The notes under the pieces: generated by a model
The model's input: only the letters and a program-made list of their open reading frames with translations
Databases searched by the model: none
What the model was told of the DNA's origin: nothing
Shown here: piece by piece, positions 24,540-33,354 of the stretch
Layout of the letters: each line of letters opens with the position of its first letter
Position numbering within the stretch: the first letter of the stretch is position 1
Position numbers and translations under genes: made by a program
Source: Dehalococcoidia bacterium
Lineage (GTDB): Bacteria > Chloroflexota > Dehalococcoidia > SHYM01
DNA: 44,113 nucleotides
Direction: 5' to 3'
Assembly (NCBI GenBank): GCA_009692805.1
Contig: SHYM01000003.1
Coordinates: forward strand, 1 to 44,113

Positions 24540-25019
24540 TTACCGGCCCAACTTCTGCCGCAGCGCTTGGGCTACATGCTGCGGCACTAGATGGTCAATA
24601 GTACCGCCCAGGTTCGCCACTTCCTTCAGCAGCCTGGCGCTGAGGAACTGGAAGGCTAGGTCTGATACCAGGAAGACCTGCTCCACCTCGGGCGCCATGT
24701 GCTTGTTCATCATGTTCATCTCGAACTCGCTCTCGAAATCGGTGGCGCTGCGCAGCCCTCTTACGATGACCTTGGCCCCCATTTTCTTGGCGAAGTCCAC
24801 GGTCAGGCCGTTGTAGGGGGCCACCTTCACGTTCTTTAGCTTGGCCACCGCCAGGGAGAAGAGCTCCACCCGCTCCTTAGTGCTGAACATGAGGCTCTTC
24901 TGGGGGATATCGTAGACCCCCACCACCAGCTCATCGAAGAGGCCCGCCGCGCGGGTGGCGATGTCCAGATGCCCGTTGGTCACCGGATCGAAGCTGCCGG
25001 GATAGGTGGCTCTGATCAC
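24540..25019 (-). CDS. coaD: Phosphopantetheine adenylyltransferase
   Basis: CoaD transfers AMP from ATP to 4'-phosphopantetheine, the fourth step of coenzyme A synthesis. The 159 residues show the nucleotidyltransferase signature 'TYPGSFDPVTNGHLDIATRA' with the (T/H)xGH-type site, 'VRGLRSATDFESEFEMNMMN', and 'LSARLLKEVANLGG' near the end. All are typical of bacterial hexameric PPAT. The start is GTG, overlapping the rsmD stop by 4 nt (GTGA), the common rsmD-coaD pair. It is transcribed from the rsmD promoter. Confidence 0.97.
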   Translation of the reverse strand: MIRATYPGSFDPVTNGHLDIATRAAGLFDELVVGVYDIPQKSLMFSTKERVELFSLAVAKLKNVKVAPYNGLTVDFAKKMGAKVIVRGLRSATDFESEFEMNMMNKHMAPEVEQVFLVSDLAFQFLSARLLKEVANLGGTIDHLVPQHVAQALRQKLGR

Positions 25020-25576
25020 TCCTCTGCTCCCTGCCAGCGATAGATAGCGATGACGGAGTCGCCGTGGCGCCGCTCCCTCACGCGTCCGAAAGAACCCTGC
25101 TGCTCCAGCAAGGACGTGCGTCGGAAGTGGCGCACCATGATGGTGCTGCCCGCCCCGACCAGGCCCGAGCCGGTGAGGCTCTGGAGCACCTCCGGCAGGT
25201 CCGGGGCGGAAAAGGGCGGGTCCACGAATACCAGAGAGAAGGGCCCCTCCGTTAGGTTACCCAGCGCCCGTCGCACCGGCATCCGCCACACCCTGCCCCG
25301 CTCGCCGTAGCCCGTGCGCCCTAGGTTCTCCCGGATCGCCGCGCAGCCTAGAGCGGTCTGTTCTATGAACAACACCTCCTTGGCTCCCCGGCTCAGGGCC
25401 TCGATCCCCAGGGACCCCACGCCTGCGTACAGGTCGAACACGCTGGTGAAGTCGGCGCCCAGCGCCTCCAGCATCGAGAAGATCGCCCCCCGCACCAGGC
25501 CGGTAGCCGGCCGCGCCAGGGTGCCTTTGGGTCCCCTCAACCTCCTGCCCTTGGCCTCTCCGGCGATGACTTGCAT
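25016..25576 (-). CDS. rsmD: 16S rRNA (guanine(966)-N2)-methyltransferase
   Basis: RsmD methylates G966 of 16S rRNA during 30S assembly. I chose ATG 25576 (MQVIAGEAKGRRL, 186 residues). The track's TTG start lies at or before the expected transcription start, and AGAGG precedes the ATG. Motifs are the N-terminal 'VIAGEAKGRRLRGPKG', SAM motif I 'VFDLYAGVGSLGIEALSRGA' and the catalytic 'LVFVDPPF'. The rsmD-coaD order with a 4-nt overlap is widespread in bacteria. Confidence 0.95.
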   Translation of the reverse strand: MQVIAGEAKGRRLRGPKGTLARPATGLVRGAIFSMLEALGADFTSVFDLYAGVGSLGIEALSRGAKEVLFIEQTALGCAAIRENLGRTGYGERGRVWRMPVRRALGNLTEGPFSLVFVDPPFSAPDLPEVLQSLTGSGLVGAGSTIMVRHFRRTSLLEQQGSFGRVRERRHGDSVIAIYRWQGAEE

Positions 25577-25614
25577 TGGGTTGCCTCTACCACTGGCCCG
25601 CCGGAACAAGGCCC

Positions 25615-25642
25615 ATTATACACACACCTCTGGTTTCGTCAA
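25615..25642 (-). promoter_or_regulatory. Sigma70-type promoter for rsmD-coaD
   Basis: On the minus strand TTGACG (25642-25637) and a perfect TATAAT (25620-25615) are spaced 16 nt apart. Transcription would start near 25608, about 32 nt before the chosen rsmD ATG. Confidence 0.75.
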
Positions 25643-25686
25643 GGTCTAAAACCCAGTTGTGATAATTCGCCTCTACAGGGGCCTGC

Positions 25687-26484
25687 TCAGCGCTTCTTCT
25701 TCAGCAGAGAGGTCAAGGAGGAGCTGCCCGCGCTGGGCGGTCGCAGACGGGTCATGGCGTTCATATGGCTGTGGAAGCGGAAGGCGGCGTCCAGGTTCGT
25801 CATGATTTCGATGGCGGTGTTGAGGGCCTCTTTGTTCAGCCGCAGGCCATCGGCGGGGACCTGCGCCATCTGCTCCGCCAGCTCCAGCACGGCCTCCTCC
25901 AGCTTCTCCCCCGGGACGGCCCGGTTGATGAGCCCGATGCGCTCCGCCTCTTTGGCGTCTATCAGCTTGGCGGTGAAGAGCATCTCCTTGGCCCGCTTGG
26001 GCCCCAGCAAGTAGACCCATAGCGGCATGCTGGATACTCCGCCGACTTTCTGGGCCGGATGGCCGAAGACGGCGTCCTCAGAGGCTATGGCGATGTCGCA
26101 CAGCATCGTTAGGTAGCAGCCTCCCGCCAGGCAGTAGCCCCGGACCATGGCGACGGTGGGCTTGGTGGCGTTCCAGATCTGCTGGTACATCTCGCGGACG
26201 CGGCGAGTGGTGGTGAGGGCGGCGTCCAGGGTCCAGTGGTCGGCGCCCTCGCGCAAGCTGGTGTAGTAGCTGCCTCCCACGATGTCGTAGCCGGAGGAGA
26301 AGGCCTTGTCTGCGCCGGTGATGATGATGACCCGGATCGCGGGGTCGGCGTCGGCCTGGGCGACGGCGGCGAAGAGGTCGTCCAAGAGCTGGTGGTTCAA
26401 GGCGTTGCGCTTCTCGGGGCGGTTCAGGGTGATCTTGGCGAACTGGCCCCGTAATACCTCGTAGAGGGCCGTCTTGAACGCCAT
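25687..26484 (-). CDS. Crotonase-fold protein lacking the classical hydratase glutamates
   Basis: The 265 residues are an enoyl-CoA hydratase/isomerase-superfamily protein, with the oxyanion-hole regions 'SSGYDIVGGSYYT' and 'VRGYCLAGGCYLTMLCDIAI' and the C-terminal helices of the fold. In classical hydratase the two catalytic glutamates sit in a GGGCE motif and in FGQPE; here these positions read GGCY and FGHPA. Ordinary hydration of enoyl-CoA is therefore doubtful. AGGAGG suits the second ATG (26484) better than the first (26487). It is divergent from the acyl-CoA dehydrogenase gene and near an acyl-CoA ligase, so an acyl-CoA substrate is likely. Confidence 0.85.
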   Translation of the reverse strand: MAFKTALYEVLRGQFAKITLNRPEKRNALNHQLLDDLFAAVAQADADPAIRVIIITGADKAFSSGYDIVGGSYYTSLREGADHWTLDAALTTTRRVREMYQQIWNATKPTVAMVRGYCLAGGCYLTMLCDIAIASEDAVFGHPAQKVGGVSSMPLWVYLLGPKRAKEMLFTAKLIDAKEAERIGLINRAVPGEKLEEAVLELAEQMAQVPADGLRLNKEALNTAIEIMTNLDAAFRFHSHMNAMTRLRPPSAGSSSLTSLLKKKR

Positions 26485-26579
26485 CATCCGCCTCCTAGCG
26501 CTGTGAAGCCACCATAAACGTGGGCCACTGACCTGGCAACGAGGGCCTGCCCCTGGGGCTAGCGAGTGGTTATTGTCCG

Positions 26580-26634
26580 GTTGCGCCGGGGGCGGGCAGT
26601 TGCGCCAGATCGAGCGTGATAAAATGGGCGCAAC
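26580..26634 (+). promoter_or_regulatory. Promoter with GTTGCGCC operator-like sites before the acyl-CoA dehydrogenase
   Basis: GTTGCGCC occurs at 26580-26587 and 26599-26606, and its exact complement GGCGCAAC at 26627-26634. The second and third copies flank a TAAAAT -10 box at 26620-26625. A regulator dimer bound across this inverted pair would cover the promoter. No -35 match is clear. The gap also serves the divergent crotonase gene. Confidence 0.5.
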
Positions 26635-26666
26635 GCAAGGGTGTCAACGCCCTGGGAGGATTGGGT

Positions 26667-27854
26667 ATGGACTTCAGATTTTCGCCGCACGAGCAAGCCT
26701 TCAAGCAGGACGTACAGGAGTTCATCAAGAAGGAGTGGCCCAAGGAGCCGGTGGCTGACACCGACGATATGGAAGAGGAGTCGAAGCAGTCGCACCTGCG
26801 GGGCCGCGCCTTTGCCAAGAAGCTGGCCAAGAAGGGCTGGCTGGCCATGGCCTGGCCCAAGCAGTACGGCGGGGGCGGGGCCTCCCACATCGAACAGCTC
26901 ATCTACCATGAGGAGATGAGCTACCGCGGGGCTCACATCGATACCCCCATCTCCATGGGTCTGAGCTGGGTGGGGCCCTCCCTGCTGCTCTACGGGACTG
27001 AGGAGCAGAAGAAGACCTTCATCCCCAAGATCCTGAACGCCGAGGAGGGGTTCTGCACCTTCTACAGCGAGCCCGGCGCCGGCTCCGATCTGGCCGCGAT
27101 GCAGACCCGTGCCGTGGCTGACGGCGATGATTTCGTGGTCAATGGCCAGAAGATCTGGACTACCGGCGCCCATCACGCCGAATGGGGCTGGCTGGCTGCC
27201 CGCACCGACACCACCGTGCCCAAGCACAAGGGCATCAGCATGTTCCTGGTGGACATGAAGACGCCGGGGCTCACGGTGAAGCCGCTGGTCAACATGGCCC
27301 ACGTACATTCTTTCAACGAGGACTTTTTCGACAACGTGCGCATCCCCAAGCAGAACGTGGTGGGCGAGCTGAACCGGGGTTGGTACCTGCTGGCGGTAGC
27401 CTTGGACTTCGAGCGCTCAGGCGTGGGCACCTTCGCCGGCCACACCCGCAACTTGGAGCAGCTCCTCGACTTCGCCCGCAACACCAAGAGCAACGGAGGG
27501 CGGCTCTCCGATAACCCCACTCTGCGCGCCAAGCTGGCGGAGCTGAAGGTGGAGATCGAGGCCGGCCGCTTCCTGGCCTACCGCATCGCCTGGATGCAGA
27601 GCAAGGGGCTGGTGCCCAACAAGGAAGCCTCCATCTCCAAGCTGTTCGGCTCCGAGCTAGGCCAGCGGCTGTACAAGGCCGGGATGGAGATGCTGGGGTT
27701 GTACGGGCAGTTGGACAAGGGCAGCAAGTGGGCTCCCCTGAAGGGGGCCATTGAGCGCGGATACCTATCGTCGGTCTCGGCTACGATCGCCGCGGGCACC
27801 TCAGAGATCCAGCGCAACATCATCGCCCAGCGGGGGCTGGGCCTGCCACGCTAA
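26667..27854 (+). CDS. Acyl-CoA dehydrogenase
   Basis: From the ATG at 26667 (GGAGG 7 nt upstream) this is 395 residues of the FAD-dependent acyl-CoA dehydrogenase fold, which makes the alpha,beta double bond in acyl-CoA and passes electrons to ETF. Visible motifs are 'FCTFYSEPGAGSDLAAMQTR', 'VVNGQKIWTTGAHHAEWGWL', and the C-terminal 'AAGTSEIQRNIIAQRGLGLP'. The medium-chain enzyme's catalytic Glu two residues before the C-terminal GT is Ala here, so the base must come from another position, as in some family members. Chain-length or substrate class cannot be assigned. The extra 17 residues of the track ORF overlap the promoter. Confidence 0.93.
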   Translation: MDFRFSPHEQAFKQDVQEFIKKEWPKEPVADTDDMEEESKQSHLRGRAFAKKLAKKGWLAMAWPKQYGGGGASHIEQLIYHEEMSYRGAHIDTPISMGLSWVGPSLLLYGTEEQKKTFIPKILNAEEGFCTFYSEPGAGSDLAAMQTRAVADGDDFVVNGQKIWTTGAHHAEWGWLAARTDTTVPKHKGISMFLVDMKTPGLTVKPLVNMAHVHSFNEDFFDNVRIPKQNVVGELNRGWYLLAVALDFERSGVGTFAGHTRNLEQLLDFARNTKSNGGRLSDNPTLRAKLAELKVEIEAGRFLAYRIAWMQSKGLVPNKEASISKLFGSELGQRLYKAGMEMLGLYGQLDKGSKWAPLKGAIERGYLSSVSATIAAGTSEIQRNIIAQRGLGLPR

Positions 27855-27891
27855 GCGTCGCTGAAACTGCTGGCTCGGTAGCAGAATTGGA

Positions 27892-27925
27892 AGGGGGCAT
27901 CCCGCGGGGAGGCCCCCCTCTGTTT
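27892..27925 (+). terminator. Hairpin terminator after the acyl-CoA dehydrogenase gene
   Basis: Arms AGGGGGC and GCCCCCCT with a 13-nt loop are followed by CTGTTTCC, 38 nt past the stop. This is a moderate factor-independent terminator. The rest of the gap to 28022 shows no gene. Confidence 0.5.
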
Positions 27926-28022
27926 CCCCAGGACAGCGCGCCTGCTGGGGACTGCCAGGCGCGTTCGTAGCTGGCTGAGCTCTCTACAGCAAGGACTCTA
28001 GCTCTGCTGGGCGTGGCGCTCC

Positions 28023-28340
28023 TCAGACGTGAGAGTAGCTGGTCGGCAGGCCCCAGGCGTCGATGAACACCCGGGTCTTCGTCGGCTGCTCCAGCAAGCG
28101 TTCGATGCCCTTGACGATCTCCTGGCGTTGGGCGTTCGCGGCCCACTTGCGCCACTCGTCCAGGCTGTGCCATTCGCTGATGACGATTTGGGTGCGGGGC
28201 TGGTCCACATCTAGAAGCGTCTCGCCGGAGATGTAGCCGGGCTGGCGCAGCGCCCGCGAGCGGAGCTCCTTAAGGAGCTCCGCGAGCTCTTTCTCTTTAC
28301 CGGCCTTTACCGTCCGCTCCATAATGACCTTCACGCTCAT
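28023..28340 (-). CDS. ABM-domain (antibiotic biosynthesis monooxygenase-like) protein
   Basis: This 105-residue protein has a ferredoxin-like alpha+beta fold: 'VKVIMERTVKAGKEKELAEL' opening, 'QPGYISGETLLDVDQP' and 'QIVISEWHSLDEWRKWAANA'. The ABM group includes cofactor-free quinol monooxygenases and heme-degrading enzymes, and many members have no known activity. The heme-oxygenase triad is not evident. GGAGG precedes the ATG at good spacing. It follows the acyl-CoA ligase gene by 32 bp containing a short GGGGCC/GGCCCC palindrome, so co-transcription is likely. Confidence 0.83.
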   Translation of the reverse strand: MSVKVIMERTVKAGKEKELAELLKELRSRALRQPGYISGETLLDVDQPRTQIVISEWHSLDEWRKWAANAQRQEIVKGIERLLEQPTKTRVFIDAWGLPTSYSHV

Positions 28341-28372
28341 GGCGCCCTCCTCGGCGGGGCCAGGCCCCGCTA

Positions 28373-30097
28373 CTAACGACTTTTAGGGGCCAGCTTCTGG
28401 CGCTCCTCCTCTACCAGTACCCGTCGGAGCACCTTGCCGATGGCGCTCTTGGGCAACTCCTGGCGGAACTCCACCAGGGCAGGGACCTTGTAGCGGGCCA
28501 GCCTCTCGCGGCAAAAGGCTATGAGCTCCTCCTGGGTAGCGCTTTGTCCCTCCTTGAGGACAACCAGCGCCTTGAAGGTCTCGCCCCGGTACGGGTCGGG
28601 GACGCCGATGACGGCGGCCTCCTTTACCCTGGGATGCTCGAAGAGCACCTCCTCCACCTCCCGGGGGTAGATGTTGTAGCCACCAGCGATGATCATCTCT
28701 TTCTTGCGGTCGACGATGGTGAAGAAGCCATCGACGTCGACGGTGGCGATGTCGCCGGTGTATAGCCACCCGTCGCGCAGGGTTGCCGCCGTCTCCTCGG
28801 GGCGGTTCCAGTACCCTTTCATGACCTGCGGGCCGCGCAGCGCCAGCTCGCCCGGCTGGCCGGGAGCCGCGTCGCTCGCCCCCGTCTCCAGGTCCACGAT
28901 CCGGCACTCCACATCCGGGAAGGGGATGCCGATGGTGCCGTTCTTCCGCGTCCCGAAGATGGGGTTGGAGTGGGTGGCGCCCGCGGCCTCGCTGAGGCCG
29001 AATCCCTCGATCAGCCGGGCGCCGGTGAGGGCTTCGAACCGCTCGCGCACCTCCAGAGGCAGGGGCGCGCCACCGCTCAGGCAGACCCGGATGGAGCGCA
29101 GGTCGTAGCGGGCCGTTTTAGGGTGGTTATTGATCGCTACGTACATGGTGGGCACGCCATGGAAGTAGCTGGGCTTATACCTTCTTATCAGCTTTAAGAC
29201 GTCCTCGGTCTCAAACCGGGGGACGAGCACCAGGGTGTCGCCCAAGTGCATTCCCAGACAGAGGACCACCGCCATGCCATAAACGTGAAAGAAGGGCATC
29301 ACCGCCAAGAAGCGCTCCTGCCCCTCGCGTGCCGAGGGCAACCACGCTCTCAGCTGTGTCACCTCGGCCACCAAGTTACCATGGGTGAGCACCGCTGCCT
29401 TGGGCAGTCCCGTGGTGCCGCCTGTGTACTGAAAAAGGGCCACGTCGTCGGGCCCCACTCTCACGGACGGCGCTTTGGCGGGATAGCTCTGGAGGAGCCG
29501 GGGCAGAAGAAGCACGCCCTCGGAGCGGCCCAGCTCTACCCGCTCCCCCTCTTTCCTCTCCCGCAGCAGGCCGTACAGGAAGCGGCTGGGTTGGGGAAGA
29601 AATTCCTTGACGTTGGTGACGATGAGGTGCTGCAGCGCGCCTTGCCCCAGCATCCGGGCGACGGCGGGATAGAACCGGCGCAGGACAACCAGCGCCTTGG
29701 CCCCGGAGTCCTCCATGGTGTGTACCAGCTCGCGGGTGGCCTGCACTTTGGGGAGCGATGTGACGTAGAGGGGGTTAGCAGCCACCACCGTGGCGCCCGC
29801 TTTCAGGGCGCCGAAGTAGGCGATTAGGAACTGGGGCGAGTTGGGGAGTAGCAAGGCTACGCGGTCGCCCTTTTCGATACCCAGACCGATGAGGGCGTTG
29901 GCCATCCGGTTGGCGAGGCCGTCCAAGGCGCGGTAGGTCAGCCGGTAGCCGTCGCCCAAGCGCCCGGGGAAGATGGCGGCCGCATGCCTGGGGTAGCGGA
30001 GGGCTGCGTCTTCCAAGAACCGGTGCACGGGGATTCGAGGATACTCCAGCGTGGCTGGGATGCCTGGCTCGTAGTGTTGGAGCCACGGCTTCTCCAT
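28373..30097 (-). CDS. fadD: Long-chain-type acyl-CoA ligase (AMP-forming)
   Basis: This 574-residue member of the adenylate-forming superfamily activates a carboxylic acid to acyl-AMP and then to acyl-CoA. It has the P-loop-like A3 motif 'YTGGTTGLPKAAVLTHGN', 'GFGLSEAAGATHSNP', the A7-type 'GWLYTGDIATVDVDGFF', 'DRKKEMIIAGGYNIYPREVE', and a C-terminal catalytic lysine in 'PKSAIGKVLRR'. Length and motif spelling fit the FadD class; the symbol indicates class, and the true substrate is unproven. GGAG precedes the ATG. A TACAAT hexamer at 30122-30127 could be its -10. With the ABM gene, and with crotonase and acyl-CoA dehydrogenase nearby, it forms an acyl-CoA metabolism neighbourhood. Confidence 0.93.
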   Translation of the reverse strand: MEKPWLQHYEPGIPATLEYPRIPVHRFLEDAALRYPRHAAAIFPGRLGDGYRLTYRALDGLANRMANALIGLGIEKGDRVALLLPNSPQFLIAYFGALKAGATVVAANPLYVTSLPKVQATRELVHTMEDSGAKALVVLRRFYPAVARMLGQGALQHLIVTNVKEFLPQPSRFLYGLLRERKEGERVELGRSEGVLLLPRLLQSYPAKAPSVRVGPDDVALFQYTGGTTGLPKAAVLTHGNLVAEVTQLRAWLPSAREGQERFLAVMPFFHVYGMAVVLCLGMHLGDTLVLVPRFETEDVLKLIRRYKPSYFHGVPTMYVAINNHPKTARYDLRSIRVCLSGGAPLPLEVRERFEALTGARLIEGFGLSEAAGATHSNPIFGTRKNGTIGIPFPDVECRIVDLETGASDAAPGQPGELALRGPQVMKGYWNRPEETAATLRDGWLYTGDIATVDVDGFFTIVDRKKEMIIAGGYNIYPREVEEVLFEHPRVKEAAVIGVPDPYRGETFKALVVLKEGQSATQEELIAFCRERLARYKVPALVEFRQELPKSAIGKVLRRVLVEEERQKLAPKSR

Positions 30098-30156
30098 GTT
30101 CGTCTCCTCGGCGGTGAGCCTATTGTACCACCGCCTGGAGGCGATAAGGTGCGCTG

Positions 30157-30190
30157 CAACAAAGAGGGGGAGCGATCCGTCGCTCCCCCT
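30157..30190 (-). terminator. Terminator of the ribosomal protein operon
   Basis: On the minus strand, perfect 11-bp arms AGGGGGAGCGA and TCGCTCCCCCT with a 4-nt loop are followed by CTTTGTT, 22 nt past the rpsI stop. This is the strongest terminator in the window and marks the 3' end of the long ribosomal operon. Confidence 0.85.
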
Positions 30191-30211
30191 CCTGTCCGCG
30201 TCTGGGGCGGG

Positions 30212-30613
30212 CTAGCGCTTGGTGTATTGGGGCGCCTTGCGGGCCCGTTTCAAGCCGTACTTCTTGCGCTCCTTCATCCTGGAGTCTCGCGTCAACAGGC
30301 CCTGCTTCTTGAGCTGGCCTCGGTATGTGGGGTCGGCCTCCAGCAGGGCGCGGGAGATGCCGTGGCTGATGGCTCCCGCCTGCCCGCTTACGCCTCCGCC
30401 GCTTACCTTCACCACGACATTGAACTTGTTTATCACGTTGGAAACACGCAGAGGATTGAGTATCTGGCTCTTGTGGATGGGACTGGGGAAGGCCACCGCC
30501 AGGGTCTTGCCATTGACGAGGATGGCGCCGTTGCCGGGCACCAGCCGTACCCGAGCCACCGCCGTCTTGCGCCGCCCCGTCCCGTAATAGTAGCTCTCGC
30601 CTTGGGTGGTCAC
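30212..30613 (-). CDS. rpsI: 30S ribosomal protein S9
   Basis: S9 sits in the 30S head, and its C-terminal Arg contacts P-site tRNA. The 133 residues show '[20 protein letters not shown]', '[20 protein letters not shown]' and the family end '[15 protein letters not shown]'. The start is GTG with AGGAG 8 nt upstream. It follows rplM by 3 bp, the near-universal L13-S9 pair, and is the last gene before the operon terminator. Confidence 0.97.
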   Translation of the reverse strand: MTTQGESYYYGTGRRKTAVARVRLVPGNGAILVNGKTLAVAFPSPIHKSQILNPLRVSNVINKFNVVVKVSGGGVSGQAGAISHGISRALLEADPTYRGQLKKQGLLTRDSRMKERKKYGLKRARKAPQYTKR

Positions 30614-30616
30614 TGC

Positions 30617-31081
30617 TTACTCCTTCCCTTGAGCGGGCCCCTGGGCGGGGCCCTTGCCGGCACGCACTTGGGCCTGGTGAGGATGAGACGCGTCAGGGAA
30701 GACCCGCAGGCGCCGGCGCAACTGTTTGCCCAGCTTGTTCTTGGGCAGCATCCCCCACACGGCGTGCTCCAGCGCGCGCTCCGGATGGTCCTGTAACACC
30801 TTCTCCAGCATGGTCACCCGTAGCCCTGACGGGTAGCCGCTGTAGCGGAAGTAGCGCTTATCGGTTAGCTTCCTCCCGGTAACGGCGATCTTGCGGGCGT
30901 TGACCACAACCACGTAGTCCCCCATCGGAAGGTGGGAGCTGAAGGTGGGCTTGTTCTTCCCTCGCAGGATGGCTGCGATGCTGCTGGCCAGCCGCCCTAG
31001 GACCTGCCCCTCGGCGTTGATGAGCTGCCATTGAGGCGCCAGGTCCGCCTTCTTCAGCGTGTAAGTCTTAAACATACTCAT
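30617..31081 (-). CDS. rplM: 50S ribosomal protein L13
   Basis: L13 is an early-assembly 23S rRNA-binding protein. The 154 residues contain 'WQLINAEGQVLGRLASSIAA', 'LPMGDYVVVVNARKIAVTGR', 'KRYFRYSGYPSG' and 'AVWGMLPKNKLGKQLRRRLR', with a short Lys/Gln-rich tail. GAGGA precedes the ATG; a second ATG two codons on is also possible. It lies 15 bp after truA, continuing the operon. Confidence 0.97.
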   Translation of the reverse strand: MSMFKTYTLKKADLAPQWQLINAEGQVLGRLASSIAAILRGKNKPTFSSHLPMGDYVVVVNARKIAVTGRKLTDKRYFRYSGYPSGLRVTMLEKVLQDHPERALEHAVWGMLPKNKLGKQLRRRLRVFPDASHPHQAQVRAGKGPAQGPAQGKE

Positions 31082-31096
31082 GCTGTCCTCTGTCGG

Positions 31097-31939
31097 TCAA
31101 CGGGTTACGCCCGCGGCCACCGCTAACTTCTCGTGCTGGACCCCAGCCTCGTCGCCGCAGCCAGACGGCGGGGCTGGGCGGTAGGTCACCTGCATCAAAT
31201 AGAGACCGAAGGCCGGTGCCGCCGGGCCGGCTTGGCCAACCCCCTCGCCTCGGCAGAGGGAGCCGAACTCCCGCACCGTCATCTGGCCCCGGCCGACCTG
31301 GACCAGGGTGCCCACGGTGCGGCGCACCTGTTGGGCCAGGAAGGCATCGCCCTCCAGCTCCACCGGCACCAAATCCCCCTCCCGCCAGGCTTGAGCGCGG
31401 TAGATGGTGCGCAGGGTGTTCCGGCCCCTCTTGGCTGAGGCGCTGACGAAGGGGCCCACATCTCGCCGCCCCACCTGGCATTGTAGGGCGTCATCCATGA
31501 GGCCCACGTCCAGGGGCGCTGGCACATGGTAGGCCCGCCGCCACCACAGAGGCGAGCGCTGGGGCGTATTCACGATCATATACCTGTACCGGCGCCGCGT
31601 GGGCGCCCGCCGGACGTCGAAATCAGAGGGGGCCCACCACGCCTCTTGGACGGCTATGCTCTCCGGTAGATAGTAGTTCAGTCCCGTCACCAGGCGTCCC
31701 TCACCCAACCGCGAAGTTAGCACCGCGCTGGCCACCTGCCCCTGAGCGTGGGCGCCCGCGTCCGTCCGGCTAGCGAAAGCAAGGCGGGGCTCCTCGCCGG
31801 TGAGCTGATAGAGCGCCCGCGCCAACTCGCCGTGAATGGTGGGTTGGCCGCGTTGGACCTGGGACCCCCGGTACGCCGTGCCCTCGTATGCCAGCACCAT
31901 CACCAACCGCCGGGCCTCCCCCTCCTCGCCCTCGGTCAT
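31097..31939 (-). CDS. truA: tRNA pseudouridine(38-40) synthase
   Basis: TruA converts uridines 38-40 in the tRNA anticodon stem to pseudouridine. The 280 residues have '[20 protein letters not shown]', the catalytic Asp60 in '[15 protein letters not shown]', and '[15 protein letters not shown]'. Unlike most homologues, which read G(F/W)Q, this reads RGSQ near the N-terminus, a mild deviation. It overlaps rplQ by 4 nt, so it is translationally coupled within the ribosomal operon, an arrangement shared with Firmicutes and Chloroflexota. Confidence 0.96.
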   Translation of the reverse strand: MTEGEEGEARRLVMVLAYEGTAYRGSQVQRGQPTIHGELARALYQLTGEEPRLAFASRTDAGAHAQGQVASAVLTSRLGEGRLVTGLNYYLPESIAVQEAWWAPSDFDVRRAPTRRRYRYMIVNTPQRSPLWWRRAYHVPAPLDVGLMDDALQCQVGRRDVGPFVSASAKRGRNTLRTIYRAQAWREGDLVPVELEGDAFLAQQVRRTVGTLVQVGRGQMTVREFGSLCRGEGVGQAGPAAPAFGLYLMQVTYRPAPPSGCGDEAGVQHEKLAVAAGVTR

Positions 31940-32325
31940 CGCGCCGCCGGGGGCTCCTCCTTGGTCGGGGGCGCGGGCAGCAGCTCGATCTGGGCGATGC
32001 GGGCGGCGTCGCCCTTGCGCGGGCCCAGGTGAACAATCCTGGTATAGCCACCCATTCGATCGCGGTAGCGCGGGGCTAGGTCGTGAAAGACCTTGTCCAC
32101 CACTCCTTTGTCGTACAGGAACGCCAGCGCCCGGCGGCGGGCGGCCAGGTCGCCTCGCTTGCCCAGGGTGATCATCCCCTCGGCGAAGCCCCTGATCTCC
32201 TTGGCCTTGGCCTCGGTAGTCACGATGCGCTCGTGGCGCAGCAGGCTGGTCACGAGGCTGCGGTAGAGGGCCAAGCGCTGAGCGGTAGGGCGGTCCAGCC
32301 GACGCCCGGCGACTCTATGTCTCAT
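31936..32325 (-). CDS. rplQ: 50S ribosomal protein L17
   Basis: I chose ATG 32325 ([17 protein letters not shown]), the family start, with GGAGG 7 nt upstream. It gives 129 residues against the usual 115-130. The first codons overlap the rpoA end by 11 nt. Motifs are '[20 protein letters not shown]' and '[20 protein letters not shown]'. The final 20 residues are a Pro/Glu/Ala-rich tail. The 11 residues added by the track ORF are a shadow of rpoA. Confidence 0.96.
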   Translation of the reverse strand: MRHRVAGRRLDRPTAQRLALYRSLVTSLLRHERIVTTEAKAKEIRGFAEGMITLGKRGDLAARRRALAFLYDKGVVDKVFHDLAPRYRDRMGGYTRIVHLGPRKGDAARIAQIELLPAPPTKEEPPAAR

Positions 32326-33334
32326 CGGGCTCCTCCGCGGCCTCTGCCGCCTCTTCACCGGCGGCGCCGGCGCCTGCCTCCTCCCGCTCTTCCGAGACCA
32401 GGCCCCGGTCCTTCAGCTTGCTCCAGAGCTCCTCGTACGACTTCTGGCCGAAGTTGCGAATGGCCAGCAGCTCCGCCTTACTCTTCTCCAGGAGCTGTCC
32501 CAGGGTATTGATGCCCGAGCGCTTGAGGCAGTTGAACGTCCGCACCGAGAGTTCGAGCTGCTCCACGGGCAGCCCGAACTGCTCTGGCAAAATGGGGACC
32601 CCGCCCAGGAAGACTTTTTCTATGGCCTTCCCCTGGGGCCGGCCCAACTCGCCGAAGATGGAGAAGTGTTTGACCAGGAGCTGGGCGCTGCGGAGGACGG
32701 CCTGGGTGGGGGTGATGGTGCCGTCGGTCCACACCTCCAGGGTCAGGCGGTCATAGCTGGTCACCTGGCCAACGCGGGTCGGCGACACCTTGTAGCTTAC
32801 CTTGCGGACGGGGGTGAAGATGGCGTCCACCGGGATGACCCCGATGGGCTGGCCATCGGCGTGGCTGGCGGGCACATAGCCCGTCCCGCGCTCCACCGTG
32901 AAATCCACCGCCAGCCGGGCCTCGGACGATCCCAGGGTAGCCAGGTGGAGATCCGGGTTCACCACCTCGTAATCCGCGGAGGGCTCCACATCGCCGGCTA
33001 CCACCTCGCCCTCGCCCGACACTTCCATGTGGAGAGTCCCCGGCCGCTCGCTATGGTACCGCAGCCGGATGGCTTTGATGTTCAGGAGGAAGTCGGTGGT
33101 GTCCTCCTTAACATGGGGGATGGTGGAAAACTCGTGCTGCACCCCGATAATGCGGACCGAGGTTATGGCGGCGCCGGGCAGGGAGCCCAGTAGCACCCGG
33201 CGCATGGCGTTGCCCACGGTGAGGCCGAAGCCACGCTCCAGGGGCTCGACTACGAAGGTAGCGTAGTTCTCGTGGGACTCCACGCATTCGACTTTGGGGC
33301 TGATCTCTTGGGCTAAGACAATCTCCTGGGTCAA
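32315..33334 (-). CDS. rpoA: RNA polymerase alpha subunit
   Basis: Alpha dimerises to nucleate RNA polymerase assembly, and its C-terminal domain contacts UP elements and activators. The 339 residues comprise the N-terminal dimerisation domain (about 1-230, with '[20 protein letters not shown]') and the alpha-CTD (about 255-315, '[20 protein letters not shown]' and '[12 protein letters not shown]'). An acidic Glu/Ala-rich tail of about 25 residues follows. It lies 20 bp after rpsD and overlaps rplQ, the usual rpsD-rpoA-rplQ order. Confidence 0.98.
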   Translation of the reverse strand: MTQEIVLAQEISPKVECVESHENYATFVVEPLERGFGLTVGNAMRRVLLGSLPGAAITSVRIIGVQHEFSTIPHVKEDTTDFLLNIKAIRLRYHSERPGTLHMEVSGEGEVVAGDVEPSADYEVVNPDLHLATLGSSEARLAVDFTVERGTGYVPASHADGQPIGVIPVDAIFTPVRKVSYKVSPTRVGQVTSYDRLTLEVWTDGTITPTQAVLRSAQLLVKHFSIFGELGRPQGKAIEKVFLGGVPILPEQFGLPVEQLELSVRTFNCLKRSGINTLGQLLEKSKAELLAIRNFGQKSYEELWSKLKDRGLVSEEREEAGAGAAGEEAAEAAEEPDET

Positions 33335-33354
33335 GTCGTATGGACCTCCTGCTG

